Assembly (NCBI RefSeq): GCF_030440515.1
Contig: NZ_CP076543.1
Coordinates: 7,603,001-7,667,000, forward strand
DNA from: Streptomyces xanthophaeus
GTDB taxonomy: Bacteria; Actinomycetota; Actinomycetes; Streptomycetales; Streptomycetaceae
Direction: 5' to 3'
Length of the DNA stretch: 64,000 nt
Positions within the stretch are counted from its first letter, which is position 1, and each line of letters starts with the position of its first letter. The translations under genes and the position numbers were made by a program. The notes beneath the pieces were generated by a model, which saw only the letters and a program-made list of their open reading frames with translations, was not told where the DNA came from and made no database searches. Positions 43,640 through 53,183 of the stretch are shown piece after piece.

Positions 43640-44923
43640 CGCGCCCGCCTGCTCCGCCTCCCGGGCCGCCCGGCGGCGCAGCGCGTCCTCGTCGGTGTCG
43701 GCGTCGTAGGAGATCAGCTTCGGCAGCAGGGCGGCCAGCACCGCCACCGACGCCACACACGCCAGCCCGCCGCCCCAGAAGGCCGAACGGGTACCGGTCC
43801 AGCCGGCCATCGTGCCCGCCCGGACCTGCCCGAGCTGTGGCCCCACGCTGTACGAGAGCACCTCGATGCCCGCGAGCCGGCCCCGCAGCTCCTCCGGGAT
43901 CGTCTGGTTCCAGATCGTCGCCCGGCCCAGCCCGCTCATCATGTCGCCCGCACCCGCCACCGCGAGGCACAGCAGCACGAGCCAGATGCCGGAGGATGCG
44001 CCGGCCCCCGCGATCGCCAGGCCCCACACCCCCGCACCGCACACCACCAGCAGCCCGTGCCGGCGTACCCGGGACATCCAGCCGCTGGTCATGCCGAGCA
44101 CCAGCGAGCCCACCGCCCCGGCCGCGTACATCAGCCCCAGCGCCCAGACCGCGTCGAGCTCGTCCGCGAGGAAGGGGTAGATGGCGTTCGGGAAGGCGAA
44201 GAACATCGCCGCCAGGTCGACGGCGTACGTCCCCAGCAGTACGGGCCGGCTCCACGCGTAGCGCGCGCCCTCCACGATCCCGCGCAGCGACGGACGGTCG
44301 GCCCCCTCCACCGGGGGCGCCGGACTGAGCCGCAGGCACAGCAGCACAGAGACGAGGAACCCGAGCACGGTGACGGAGTAGGCCGCGGCGTGACCGGCGA
44401 AGGCGACGACCACACCGGCCAGCGCCGGACCGGCGATCGCCCCGAACTGGTAGCGCAACCCGTTGAGCGCGGCGGCGGCCGTCAGCTGCTCGTGCGGCAC
44501 GATCCGCGCCATCAGCGAGTCCAGGGCCGGCCGCTGGAGCCCGCTCAGGGCCGACACCCCCGCCGCGACCACGTACAGCGGCCACAGCAGCGGATCCGGC
44601 AGCAGCGCGTTCACCAGGAGCACCAGGGCGAGCACCCCGAGCCCGGCCTCGGTCAGCAGGATCAGCCGCCGCCGGTCGACCGCGTCGGCGAGGGCGCCCC
44701 CGTACAGCCCGAAGACCACCAGCGGAACGAGCTCCACCGCACCCATCGCACCGACCGCCGTCGGCGAGTCCGTCAGGTGCTTGATCTGCAGCGGCAGCGC
44801 GATCATCGCCATGAACGAGCCGAAGTACGTCACCGTGCCCTGGTAGAACAGCAGCCTGAAGTCACGGCCGGAACGGAACGGGGCGAAATCGGGCAGTACG
44901 GCAGTCCAACGGGAAGTGCTCAC
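43631..44923 (-). CDS. MFS transporter, efflux type
   Basis: 430 aa with about 12 transmembrane helices, DUF894/MFS_3 type: FRLLFYQGTVTYFGSFMAMIALP, GGALADAVDRRRLIL (motif A-like), SGLQRPALDSLMARIVP, ATIWNQTIPEELRGRLAG. Probable drug or metabolite efflux pump. The GTG at 44923 is chosen; frames upstream are non-coding in composition. Confidence 0.88.
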   Translation of the reverse strand: MSTSRWTAVLPDFAPFRSGRDFRLLFYQGTVTYFGSFMAMIALPLQIKHLTDSPTAVGAMGAVELVPLVVFGLYGGALADAVDRRRLILLTEAGLGVLALVLLVNALLPDPLLWPLYVVAAGVSALSGLQRPALDSLMARIVPHEQLTAAAALNGLRYQFGAIAGPALAGVVVAFAGHAAAYSVTVLGFLVSVLLCLRLSPAPPVEGADRPSLRGIVEGARYAWSRPVLLGTYAVDLAAMFFAFPNAIYPFLADELDAVWALGLMYAAGAVGSLVLGMTSGWMSRVRRHGLLVVCGAGVWGLAIAGAGASSGIWLVLLCLAVAGAGDMMSGLGRATIWNQTIPEELRGRLAGIEVLSYSVGPQLGQVRAGTMAGWTGTRSAFWGGGLACVASVAVLAALLPKLISYDADTDEDALRRRAAREAEQAGAPA

Positions 44924-45056
44924 GAGATGCCATCGTCCGTGGACCTCCCGACCGGAGCAACGGATTTTCCGCGCATCGGCCCCCGTACCGATCACGGACG
45001 GGCGAATCCGGAGCCCGGCGCGTGGCAGCCCGGGTCCGGTGTGGCACCCATGGGTC

Positions 45057-46157
45057 ATGCCGCCGGTGTCAGCGTTCCTGCGTACGGCAGCGTCGTACGC
45101 CTGGCGCCTGCTGGTGGTCGGCGCCGCCGTCTACGCGCTCTTCTCCGTGCTCGGCCGCTTCCACGAGATCACCGTGGCACTCTTCCTCGGGCTCGTCGTC
45201 ACCGCGCTGCTGTGGTGGCCCACCCGGCGCCTCGCGCGCGTCCTGCCCCGCTCGGTCGCGGTCGCCGTCACCCTCCTCGGCAGCGCGCTGCTCCTGCTGG
45301 GCGTGCTGGCCCTGGTCGGTACGGCGGTGGCCGGGGAGAGCACCACCTTGGCCCGGGAGTTCCGCGAGGGAGTCGCCAGCATCGAGGAGTACCTGGAGCG
45401 GCCGCCCTTCCGGCTGAACCCCAACGCGCTCTCCGACCTCCAGTCCCGCCTCGGCGCGTACCTGTCGAGCCACCGCGCCACGCTGCTCAGCCAGGCACTC
45501 AGCGGAGCCGGGCGCCTGGTGCAGGTCCTGACCGTGCTCGCCCTCGCGGCCTTCTCCTCCTTCTTCTTCCTGCACGGCGGCGACCGGCAGTGGTCCTGGT
45601 TCTGCGCGCAGCTGCCCCCGTCGGTACGCGCCCGCGTGGGCATCGCCGGCGGCGCCGCCTGGCGCACCTTCACCGGCTACACCCGCGGGATCGTCCTCGT
45701 CGCGGCGACGAACGCGGTCCTGGTCGGGCTGGCGCTGTACTTCCTCGGGGTCCCGCTGGCCGTGCCGCTGGCCCTGCTGGAGTTCTTCGCCGCGTTCATC
45801 CCGCTCGTCGGATCGCCGGTCGCGCTGGCCGTCGCCGCGGTGGTCGCGCTGGCCGCGAAGGGGCCGTTCGTCGCGGGCCTGGTGGTCGCGCTGATCGTGG
45901 TCATCGGCCAGATCGAGGGCCATCTGCTGCATCCGCTGGTGATGAGCCGGGCGGTGAGTCTGCACCCGCTGGTGGTGGCGATCTCGGTGGTCGCGGGAGC
46001 CATCGCCGCCGGGGTGGTCGGAGCGGTGGTCGCGGTCCCGCTGGTCTCGGTGACCTGGTCGGTGCACACGGCGCTGCGCGACGCCCGCCTCCCGGTATCC
46101 GGCGGTCCGGCGGCGGACGGTCCGGCATCCGGCGGTCCGCCGGCCGACGACGGCTGA
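45057..46157 (+). CDS. AI-2E-type transporter / YdiK-like permease
   Basis: 366 aa with six or more transmembrane helices. RFHEITVALFLGLVVTALL near the start and AAFIPLVGSPVALAVAAVVAL, IEGHLLHPLVMSRAVSLHPLVV near the end are the family hallmarks. Members transport AI-2 or small organic solutes, or act as antiporters. The C-terminal tail carries a short GGPAADGPASGGPPADDG repeat. Starts 133 bases from the divergent MFS gene. Confidence 0.88.
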   Translation: MPPVSAFLRTAASYAWRLLVVGAAVYALFSVLGRFHEITVALFLGLVVTALLWWPTRRLARVLPRSVAVAVTLLGSALLLLGVLALVGTAVAGESTTLAREFREGVASIEEYLERPPFRLNPNALSDLQSRLGAYLSSHRATLLSQALSGAGRLVQVLTVLALAAFSSFFFLHGGDRQWSWFCAQLPPSVRARVGIAGGAAWRTFTGYTRGIVLVAATNAVLVGLALYFLGVPLAVPLALLEFFAAFIPLVGSPVALAVAAVVALAAKGPFVAGLVVALIVVIGQIEGHLLHPLVMSRAVSLHPLVVAISVVAGAIAAGVVGAVVAVPLVSVTWSVHTALRDARLPVSGGPAADGPASGGPPADDG

Positions 46158-46227
46158 GCGGGACCGGGCGATGCCCGAGAGGGGCATCACGGCGGACACC
46201 CGCCCTCGCTTCCTGCACAATCGCCTG

Positions 46228-48255
46228 ATGAGCGATGTAGACCCCTACCTGTGGCTGGAAGACGTATCCGGCGACGCCGCCCTCGCCTGGGTGCGGGAGC
46301 GCAATGCCGAGACCGTCGAAGAGCTGACCGGTTCGCCAGGGTTCAAGGTCCTCGAACAGGAGATGCGCGAGGTACTGGACGACGACGGCCGGATCCCCTA
46401 CACCGTCCGCCGGGGCGGCCACCTCTACAACTTCTGGCAGGACGCCGACCACGTACGCGGCCTCTGGCGGCGGACCACGCTGGAGGAGTACCGGACGGAG
46501 CGGCCGGCCTGGGAGGTGCTCCTGGACCTCGACGCGCTCGCCGGGGCCGAGGGTGAGAAATGGGCATGGGCGGGCAGCCGGGTCCTGGCCCCCGAACACC
46601 GGCACGCCCTCGTCATGCTGTCCCGGGACGGCGCGGACGCCTGCGTGGTGCGCGAGTTCGACCTGGAGACCCTGCAATTCGCAGAGGACGGGTTCACCGT
46701 CGCCGAGGCCAAGACCCGGATCGGGTGGATCGACCACGACCGGGTCTGGATCGGCACGGACTTCGGCGCCGGCTCGATGTCCGCGTCCGGCTACCCGCTC
46801 CAGGTACGCCGCTGGCGGCGCGGCACCCCCCTCGCGGACGCCGAGCTGGTCTACGAGGGCCGGCCGACGGACCTGTCCGCCTCCGGATGGCACGACGACA
46901 CCCCCGGCTTCGAACGGGACTTCGTCCACCGGCAGATCGACTTCTGGAACCAGGAGCTCTTCCTGCTCCAGGACGACGCCGCCGGCCCGCCACTGAAGAT
47001 CGACGTCCCGGACGACGCGGGCGCCTCCGTCCACCGCCGGTGGCTGACCGTCACCACCAAGTCGCCGTGGCTCGGCCATGGCGCGGGCAGCCTGCTCGCC
47101 TTCGACCTCGACGCCTTCCTGGCGGGCGGCCGCGAGGCCGAGGTGCTGTTCACCCCGGACGAGCGCACCGCGCTCGCCGGGTACAGCTGGACCCGCAACC
47201 ACCTCATCCTCAGCACCCGCGCCGACGTCTCCTCCCGGATGGAGCTGCTCACCCCGGGCGAGGGCGGCTGGCACCGCGCGCCGCTGCCGGGCCTGCCGCC
47301 ACTGTCCACGGCCTCGGTCACCGACACGGACCCGGACGTCGGCGACGAGTACTTCCACCAGGTCTCCGGCTTCCTCCAGCCCTCCACCCTCTACCGGGGC
47401 ACCGCCGGCGACGCCGGCGGGAGCGAGACCCTCAAGCAGAGCCCGGCGCTCTTCGACACCGCCGGTCTCGCCGTACGCCAGTACTTCGCGACCTCCGCGG
47501 ACGGTACGAGGGTGCCGTACTTCGTCGTCGGACCCGAGGACCGCCCGGGCCCCGGCCCGACCCTGCTCTACGGGTACGGCGGCTTCGAGATCTCCATGGT
47601 CCCGCACTACAGCGCGGTCACCGGCCGGGCCTGGCTCGCGCGCGGCGGCACGTACGTCGTCGCGGGCATCCGGGGCGGGCACGAGTACGGGCCCGCCTGG
47701 CACAAGGCGGCCCTCGGCGCGAACCGGGTCCGGGCCTACGAGGACTTCGCCGCGGTCGCCCGGGACCTCACCGCCCGGGACATCACCACCCCCGCCCAGC
47801 TGGGCATCGAGGGCGGCAGCAACGGCGGGCTGCTCATGGGCGCCATGCTGACCCGCGACCCGGAACTGTTCGGCGCGGTCGTCGCGCACGTGCCGCTGCT
47901 GGACATGCTGCGCTTCCACAAGCTGCTCGCCGGGGCAAGCTGGATCGCCGAGTACGGGGATCCCGACAGCCCGGCCGACCGGCCGCACCTGGAGCGGATC
48001 TCCCCGTACCACCGGATCCGGGCGGACGGGCCCGCGTACCCGCCGCTGCTCCTGCTGACCTCGACCCGCGACGACCGGGTACACCCCGGCCATGCCCGCA
48101 AGATGGCCGCGCGGCTGCGTGAGTACGGGCATCCCGTCCTCTTCCACGAACACCTCGGGGGCGGCCACGCGGGCGCCACCGACCACCGGCAGACGGCCTT
48201 CAACGAGGCCCTCGTCCACACCTTCCTGTGGGAGCGGCTGACCCCGCAGAAGTGA
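46228..48255 (+). CDS. Prolyl oligopeptidase family serine peptidase (S9)
   Basis: 675 aa, cytoplasmic. An N-terminal beta-propeller (from DPYLWLEDVSGDAALAWVRERN) is followed by the catalytic alpha/beta hydrolase domain: LLYGYGGFEISMVPHYS, IRGGHEYGPAWH, nucleophile Ser531 (GIEGGSNGGLLMG), Asp near STRDDRVHP and His in GGGHAG. It cleaves short peptides after proline or basic residues. ATG 46228 is chosen; upstream codons lack bias. Confidence 0.92.
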   Translation: MSDVDPYLWLEDVSGDAALAWVRERNAETVEELTGSPGFKVLEQEMREVLDDDGRIPYTVRRGGHLYNFWQDADHVRGLWRRTTLEEYRTERPAWEVLLDLDALAGAEGEKWAWAGSRVLAPEHRHALVMLSRDGADACVVREFDLETLQFAEDGFTVAEAKTRIGWIDHDRVWIGTDFGAGSMSASGYPLQVRRWRRGTPLADAELVYEGRPTDLSASGWHDDTPGFERDFVHRQIDFWNQELFLLQDDAAGPPLKIDVPDDAGASVHRRWLTVTTKSPWLGHGAGSLLAFDLDAFLAGGREAEVLFTPDERTALAGYSWTRNHLILSTRADVSSRMELLTPGEGGWHRAPLPGLPPLSTASVTDTDPDVGDEYFHQVSGFLQPSTLYRGTAGDAGGSETLKQSPALFDTAGLAVRQYFATSADGTRVPYFVVGPEDRPGPGPTLLYGYGGFEISMVPHYSAVTGRAWLARGGTYVVAGIRGGHEYGPAWHKAALGANRVRAYEDFAAVARDLTARDITTPAQLGIEGGSNGGLLMGAMLTRDPELFGAVVAHVPLLDMLRFHKLLAGASWIAEYGDPDSPADRPHLERISPYHRIRADGPAYPPLLLLTSTRDDRVHPGHARKMAARLREYGHPVLFHEHLGGGHAGATDHRQTAFNEALVHTFLWERLTPQK

Positions 48256-48377
48256 TCGGATACCAGGTGACAGGTGAACGGCAGGCATCCGTACGGGGGA
48301 TTTGAGGGGCCAGGCGCTGCCGAGGGCCGGGTTGTGCTCCACGATCGGCGGATGCAACCCCGGCCTGGGAGGACCCC

Positions 48378-49166
48378 ATGAGTACCCCGTACGCGTCCGC
48401 CGCCCCGTACTACGCCCGCTACCGGCCGCCGTACCCGGCGGAGCTCTACGCGCTCCTCGCGGACCGGTTCGCGCTCGACGGCTCCCAGACCGTACTGGAC
48501 CTCGGCGCCGGACCGGGCACGCTCGGCCTGCCGCTGGCTCGGCTGGCCGAGCACGTCTACGCCGTCGACCCGGAGCCGGCCATGCTGGCCGAAGGGTGCG
48601 GCCTCGCCGAGGAGCAGGGCAGCAGGAACATCTCCTGGCTGCGCGGCGACGCCGCCGGCATCGGAAGGCTGTGCCTTCCCCGGATCGACCTGTGCGTCAT
48701 CGGCGGGGCGTTCCACCGGATGGACCGGGTGCGGGTGCCGGCCGACCTGGACGCCGTGCTCGCACCGCGTGGCGGGATCGCCGTCGTCACCTCCATGGCG
48801 TCGGCCTGGCCGTCCGTCGTCGACGAGGTGCGCACGCGCTTCCTCGGACCCGGCGACGGGGCGGCGGGCGGCACGGCGCACGGCACGGCGGGCATGGAGG
48901 AACTGCGGGACGTGGAGGACCATCTCGCGAAGTCGGCGTTCTCCCGTGTCGGGACCACCACGTGGGAGCGGTCCGCGCACTGCACGGTGGACCAGGTGAT
49001 CGGCCTGCAGTTCTCCCGTGCCTGCTCCAGTCCGGCCCTGTTCGGCGACCGGAAGGACGCCTTCGAGTCCGAGCTGCGCCACGCCCTGATGGAGCGCCAC
49101 CCCGACGGCGCCTGCACCCGGACCGTCACCGTCGCGGCCACCATCGCGACCAGGCCCCGGCGGTGA
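48378..49166 (+). CDS. Class I SAM-dependent methyltransferase
   Basis: 262 aa. The SAM-binding motif I is TVLDLGAGPGTLGLPLARLA (residues about 38-57), with the acidic motif II in VYAVDPEPAMLAEG. Full methyltransferase fold. GGAGGA precedes the ATG. Substrate unknown. The C-terminus ends 18 bases from the convergent DUF4188 gene. Confidence 0.85.
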   Translation: MSTPYASAAPYYARYRPPYPAELYALLADRFALDGSQTVLDLGAGPGTLGLPLARLAEHVYAVDPEPAMLAEGCGLAEEQGSRNISWLRGDAAGIGRLCLPRIDLCVIGGAFHRMDRVRVPADLDAVLAPRGGIAVVTSMASAWPSVVDEVRTRFLGPGDGAAGGTAHGTAGMEELRDVEDHLAKSAFSRVGTTTWERSAHCTVDQVIGLQFSRACSSPALFGDRKDAFESELRHALMERHPDGACTRTVTVAATIATRPRR

Positions 49167-49184
49167 GCTGACCGCGGGCCCCGC

Positions 49185-49700
49185 TCACCGATCCGGCCGG
49201 GCCGCGGGCGAGCGGTGCGCGAACCGGTCGGCCGCGCGCCGGCCGCGGCTCTCCAGGGGCAGCACCCCGGTGGCCGCGGCCAGCCCGAAGGGCGGCATGT
49301 CGAAGTAGATCGACTCGTACGAGCCCTCGGGCACGATGTAGGACTCGTGCCAGAGCCCGACGTGGCGGCGCAACTGCCCCGCCCGATCCTTGCGGTTGAC
49401 GATCGACCAGGCCTTGTGGTGGAGCATGTCCGGCGCCGCGGCGTACGCGTAGAGCTTCTCCTTGGACTCCCAGTACTGGACCACGTAGTACGTGCGGGGC
49501 GAGGCGGTGAGCAGGACGTGGCCGAGCAGACCCCGGGCGGGATCCTTGGCGAGCTCCCGCAGCATGCGCGGCATGGCCGTGATCACAGGGACCCAATGGT
49601 GCACGGCCCAGAAGTGGTTGATGCGCATTCCGATGAGCAGGACGACGACGTCCCCCTCGGCTGCTGCGGTGGTACGGCCCGGTAAGGGTTTCGCGAACAT
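49185..49700 (-). CDS. DUF4188 family (monooxygenase-like) protein
   Basis: 171 aa. GDVVVLLIGMRINHFWAVHHWVPVITAMPRMLREL and TYYVVQYWESKEKLYAYA match DUF4188 of the dimeric alpha-beta-barrel type. Codon 6 (49683-49685) is TTA. A GGGAGG site fixes the ATG at 49700. It is divergent from a MerR regulator, with a shared operator-like palindrome between them, a common pairing for this family. Confidence 0.85.
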   Translation of the reverse strand: MFAKPLPGRTTAAAEGDVVVLLIGMRINHFWAVHHWVPVITAMPRMLRELAKDPARGLLGHVLLTASPRTYYVVQYWESKEKLYAYAAAPDMLHHKAWSIVNRKDRAGQLRRHVGLWHESYIVPEGSYESIYFDMPPFGLAAATGVLPLESRGRRAADRFAHRSPAARPDR

Positions 49701-49721
49701 GCCGGCCTCCCGATCGCCTTG

Positions 49722-49742
49722 TTGGATAGCACTGCTGTCCAA
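49722..49742. promoter_or_regulatory. MerR-type operator between divergent genes
   Basis: A 21-bp imperfect palindrome TTGGATAGC-ACT-GCTGTCCAA sits between the DUF4188 and MerR starts. MerR proteins bind such repeats lying between -35 and -10 elements, so one site could control both genes. A further TTGGATAG half-site lies at 49754-49761 against the MerR start. Confidence 0.6.
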
Positions 49743-49760
49743 CCGTCACATGATTGGATA

Positions 49761-50471
49761 GTGACACTCGCCAAGGGAAGGTTCAAGAGATTGCGGCTCG
49801 CGGAACTGAGTGAGCGGAGCGGCGTGTCGATCGCCACGATCAAGTACTACCTGCGCGAAGGGCTGTTGCCGCCGGGCCGCCGCGTCAGCGCGACGACCGC
49901 CGACTACGACGAGGGCCATCTGCGCAGACTGCGGCTGGTGCGCGCGATGATCCAGGTCGGCCGGGTGCCGGTGGCCAGGGTCCGGATGGTGCTCGGGCAC
50001 GTCGACGACGAGTCCCTGGGCCGGACGATGCGCCTGGGCGCGGCCCTGTGGGCCCTGCCCCACGAGCCCGAACCGGCCGGCGGCAAAGGCGGCGGCGACG
50101 GCGACGGCGGTGTCGGTGAGGACGAGGCCACGGTCGCCGCGCGCGCCGAGGTCGACCAGCTGCTGCGGACGCTCGGCTGGTCCACCGCACGGGAGTTGGG
50201 GGAACTCTCCCCGGTCCACCGTTCGCTCGTGGCGGCGGTGGCCACCCTGACGCGGCTCGGCTATCCCTGGGACGCCGAGCTCATGGCCCCGTACGCGCAG
50301 CTGATGCACCAAGTGGCCGTGCGGGACCTGGACTTCGTGGAGACCTTCCCCTCGGAGGCGGAGAAGGCCGAGACCGCCGTGGCGGCGACCATCCTGTTCC
50401 AGCCGGTGCTGAAGGCACTGCACCGGCTGGCCCAGGAGGAGGAGTCGGCCCGGCGGTACGGCCTGGAGTGA
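49761..50471 (+). CDS. MerR-family transcriptional regulator
   Basis: 236 aa. N-terminal MerR HTH: LRLAELSERSGVSIATIKYYLREGLLPPGRRVSATTADYDEGHL. A long helical C-terminus with an acidic, glycine-rich insert (about residues 115-130) forms the effector domain. The GTG start has no ribosome-binding site and may be read from a leaderless transcript. It probably regulates the divergent DUF4188 gene through the palindrome at 49722-49742. Confidence 0.86.
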   Translation: MTLAKGRFKRLRLAELSERSGVSIATIKYYLREGLLPPGRRVSATTADYDEGHLRRLRLVRAMIQVGRVPVARVRMVLGHVDDESLGRTMRLGAALWALPHEPEPAGGKGGGDGDGGVGEDEATVAARAEVDQLLRTLGWSTARELGELSPVHRSLVAAVATLTRLGYPWDAELMAPYAQLMHQVAVRDLDFVETFPSEAEKAETAVAATILFQPVLKALHRLAQEEESARRYGLE

Positions 50472-50543
50472 GCCGCCGCCGGACGGCGGGTCAGGAGGCC
50501 GGGGTCGCGGAGGCCCGGCAGTTCCCCGTGGCCCCGCGCGGCG

Positions 50544-51542
50544 TCATTCCGGCGCTGCGGCGAGGGCGGTGAGCAGCTCCCGCTCGCGGGCGGTGCTCAG
50601 ACCGGCCCGGCGGGGTCGTTCCAGGCCCTCGGCGCGCTCCCACCGCAGGAGGTCCTCCAGCATCTCCGCGCGCGGGCGGTCGCGCAGCCCGGCGGCGTGC
50701 GCCGCGGCTCCGCTGCGGGCGCAGAAGCCGGCCCACTTCGGATCCGGCATCCACATGGCCATCGACTCCGGGCCCATGAACGGCCCGACGCCCTGGTCGA
50801 AGAGCCACTGCGGGTCCGCCTCGGCCACCGGCCCGGTGTACCCGGCCACGCGTGCCGACAGGTCGATCCAGTCGCCGAAGGGGACGACGGGACCGACGGC
50901 GTCGAAGGTCCCGGTGGTCCCCTCCTGGGCCAGGTCCAGCAGCCAGCCCGCCAGATCGCGCACGTCGACCGCCTGGGTCGGCACCTCGGGGGACCGGGGG
51001 AGGAGCACGGGCTGGTCCACGTCACGGGCGAAGCGCGCCGCCCAGTACCCCGACCGTCCGCTCGCGTCACCCGGGCCGCCGATCAGGCCGGCCCGGGCGA
51101 TGACGAGCCGGTCTCCCACCGCGGCGCGCGAAGCCTCTTCGCAGGCGACCTTGGCCTCCCCGTACTCCTCCCGCTCCACGTGGTCGGCCTCGGCGGGCGG
51201 CAGCAGTGCGGCCGACTCGTCGGCCCCGACCGTGCCGTGGTCGGCGTAGGCGCTGATGGAGGAGACGTAGGTCCAGTGCCGGACCCGCCCCGCGAGGGCC
51301 GCGAGCGCGTCGCGGACGAAGGCCGGCTGCCAGGACACCTCGATCACGGCGTCCCAGTCACGGTCGAGGAGTTCCGCGTAGGCGGACTCCTGGCTCCGGT
51401 CCGCCGCCACGAGCCGCGCACCGGGCGCGACGGCGCCGCTCTCGCCGCGCGCCAGGCAGGTCACGGCGTGCCCCCGCGCCAGCGCCTGCCGCGTGATCTC
51501 ACGTCCCAGCCATGCGGTCCCGCCCAGTACAAGAAGATCCAT
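50544..51542 (-). CDS. NAD-dependent epimerase/dehydratase-like reductase
   Basis: 332 aa. The Rossmann start [14 protein letters not shown] (GGxxxxG) and the [14 protein letters not shown] segment place it in the atypical extended SDR/isoflavone-reductase-like group. The active-site YxxxK is replaced by EEYGEAKVA (YGEAK). Substrate unknown. The 51543-51763 gap holds two tandem copies of a 16-base unit (51712-51743) and CGAACGCGTTCG at 51751-51762, but no gene. Confidence 0.8.
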   Translation of the reverse strand: MDLLVLGGTAWLGREITRQALARGHAVTCLARGESGAVAPGARLVAADRSQESAYAELLDRDWDAVIEVSWQPAFVRDALAALAGRVRHWTYVSSISAYADHGTVGADESAALLPPAEADHVEREEYGEAKVACEEASRAAVGDRLVIARAGLIGGPGDASGRSGYWAARFARDVDQPVLLPRSPEVPTQAVDVRDLAGWLLDLAQEGTTGTFDAVGPVVPFGDWIDLSARVAGYTGPVAEADPQWLFDQGVGPFMGPESMAMWMPDPKWAGFCARSGAAAHAAGLRDRPRAEMLEDLLRWERAEGLERPRRAGLSTARERELLTALAAAPE

Positions 51543-51711
51543 CAGACCACCTCAGCACATCGCGAGCACCGCCGCGACGCCGGTTCGCGCTCGGCGAAGG
51601 CGCGCGGGTGCGTACGCGCACGGATCCGGCCATGCCCGTCGCCGGCCACCCGGTCGCCGCGGCGGCAGATCAGGGACTGCCCGTCGATCACCGAAATGGC
51701 CTCGGGTCGGC

Positions 51712-51743
51712 GTGTGGTGCGGTGACCGTGTGGTGCGGTGACC
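51712..51743. repeat. Two tandem 16-bp repeats
   Basis: GTGTGGTGCGGTGACC occurs twice in direct succession. It is followed by a 12-bp palindrome CGAACGCGTTCG (51751-51762) next to the stop codon of the leftward HTH gene. Function unclear; possibly part of the epimerase promoter region. Confidence 0.55.
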
Positions 51744-51763
51744 GCACGATCGAACGCGTTCGC

Positions 51764-52555
51764 TCACCGGCAGGTGTCAGGGGACCCGGGCAGGTCGATG
51801 AAGTACCCGTCGGCGGAGTTCCCGCGCATGGCGCGCGCCAGCTCGGCGACGTGCTGTGCCTGGGCCGCGGACAGGCGCCGCGCCTCCCACAGCAGAGCTG
51901 CGGCGTCCACCGCCTCCGGGGCCGGAGGCGGTGGCACCTCACCCAGGTCGACCCCCGTCAGCACGGCGAGTTCGCGGGCGTCGATCCCCAGCAGGGCTGC
52001 GAAGTCCGTCACCAGGCGGGGCGTCAGCTCCATGCCGCCGGAGCCGATCACCCCGTATGTGGCCGCCGACAGGTACGTGGGCGTCACCACCGCCAGGAGC
52101 TTCGCCATGCCCAGCCGGTCCAGGTTGCGGTACTGGAGCATGCGGACGACCCGACCGCCCGGACCGGCATCGGGTGCGAGTCGCTTCGGGGCGAAGACGG
52201 AAGGCCGTTCCTCCTGCGGCAGTGAGCGGGCGAGCTGGAGGAGTTCGCGCCGTTCCGAAGCGGGGAGGTGCGCCGCGTCCATCGCGATGTACGGCGCCGA
52301 CCGCCCGGCCGCGGCGTCCAACGGCGCCAAGTCGTCCGGGACCGCCAGCCCCGCCAGGACGAACAGATCGACCGCGGGGAGGCCCAGGACCGGCGCGATC
52401 CGCCGGAGCAGCTCCTCACCGGGGGCCGCCCCCGCGAGCACCGCTCGGATCTCGTGCGTGGTCGATCCCGCGCGATCGGCCGGCTCCTGCACACGGAGGT
52501 CCCTGTGGTCCAGCAGCCGCGTCAGCATCACACCGGAACCGGGGTGCTCCGTCAT
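51764..52555 (-). CDS. HTH regulator-like protein with two similar halves
   Basis: 263 aa. Two segments look like XRE-type helix-turn-helix regions: LTRLLDHRDLRVQEPADRAGSTTHEIRAVLAG and LQYRNLDRLGMAKLLAVVTPTYLSAATYG. The second half may be ligand-binding. The ATG at 52555 follows GAGG; it starts 14 bases after the GNAT stop, so they probably form one operon. Target unknown. Confidence 0.65.
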   Translation of the reverse strand: MTEHPGSGVMLTRLLDHRDLRVQEPADRAGSTTHEIRAVLAGAAPGEELLRRIAPVLGLPAVDLFVLAGLAVPDDLAPLDAAAGRSAPYIAMDAAHLPASERRELLQLARSLPQEERPSVFAPKRLAPDAGPGGRVVRMLQYRNLDRLGMAKLLAVVTPTYLSAATYGVIGSGGMELTPRLVTDFAALLGIDARELAVLTGVDLGEVPPPPAPEAVDAAALLWEARRLSAAQAQHVAELARAMRGNSADGYFIDLPGSPDTCR

Positions 52556-52569
52556 GCCCGCAGCCTCGT

Positions 52570-53118
52570 TCACGCGGGGTTCGGCCACTCTTCCCGAAGC
52601 ATCCCGAAGAGCACGCTGTCGTAGCGCTTCCCTTCCATCAGCACCGCAGACCGGCGGCGGCCTTCCTCGCGGAAGCCCAGACGGGTGAAGGCACGCACGG
52701 CGCGCTCGTTGCCGCTCCAGGTGTCCAGTTCCAGGCGGCTCAGGCCGTACGCGCCGAACAGGTGGCCGACGAGCAGCCGCAGCGCGTCACTGCCGTGGCC
52801 ACAGCCCCAGAACTCCCGTTCGCCGATGGTGATACCCAGCGTGGCCACTCCGGCGTACGGGTCCAGGTCCCGGAAGTCGGCCATGCCTATCACCCTTCCG
52901 GATGCCAGGTCCTCGACCGTGAACACGGCCGACTCCCTCGGGCTCAGGCGCAGCATCGTCTCGAAGCCGAGCCCGACGGCCTCCGCCGTGACCGGGCCGA
53001 AGCACGGATCACCGGCCGCGGCCCAGCGCACCACCTCCGGGTCGTTGCGCCACCGGAGATGGTGCTCGGCGTCTTCGGAGCGCAGCGCACGCAGCCGTAC
53101 CGACTTTCCTTCGAACAT
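52570..53118 (-). CDS. GNAT-family N-acetyltransferase
   Basis: 182 aa. VRLRALRSEDAEHHLRWRNDP opens the fold; ATLGITIGEREFWGCGHGSDALRLLVGHLF is the acetyl-CoA-binding region and LELDTWSGNERAVRAFTRLGFREEG the C-terminal motif, as in RimJ/RimL-like transferases. Substrate unknown. Likely cotranscribed with the HTH gene. Confidence 0.88.
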   Translation of the reverse strand: MFEGKSVRLRALRSEDAEHHLRWRNDPEVVRWAAAGDPCFGPVTAEAVGLGFETMLRLSPRESAVFTVEDLASGRVIGMADFRDLDPYAGVATLGITIGEREFWGCGHGSDALRLLVGHLFGAYGLSRLELDTWSGNERAVRAFTRLGFREEGRRRSAVLMEGKRYDSVLFGMLREEWPNPA

Positions 53119-53183
53119 CCCGTATCCCTCATCGAATTGCCGATCGTTCAAGCCTGGCTTCCCCGCACCGGTCCGAGGCGCCG

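Noticed and set aside
45901..48357. Leftward open frame antisense to the S9 peptidase
   Set aside because: Shadow frame; no recognisable domain, and the sense gene has a complete catalytic triad.
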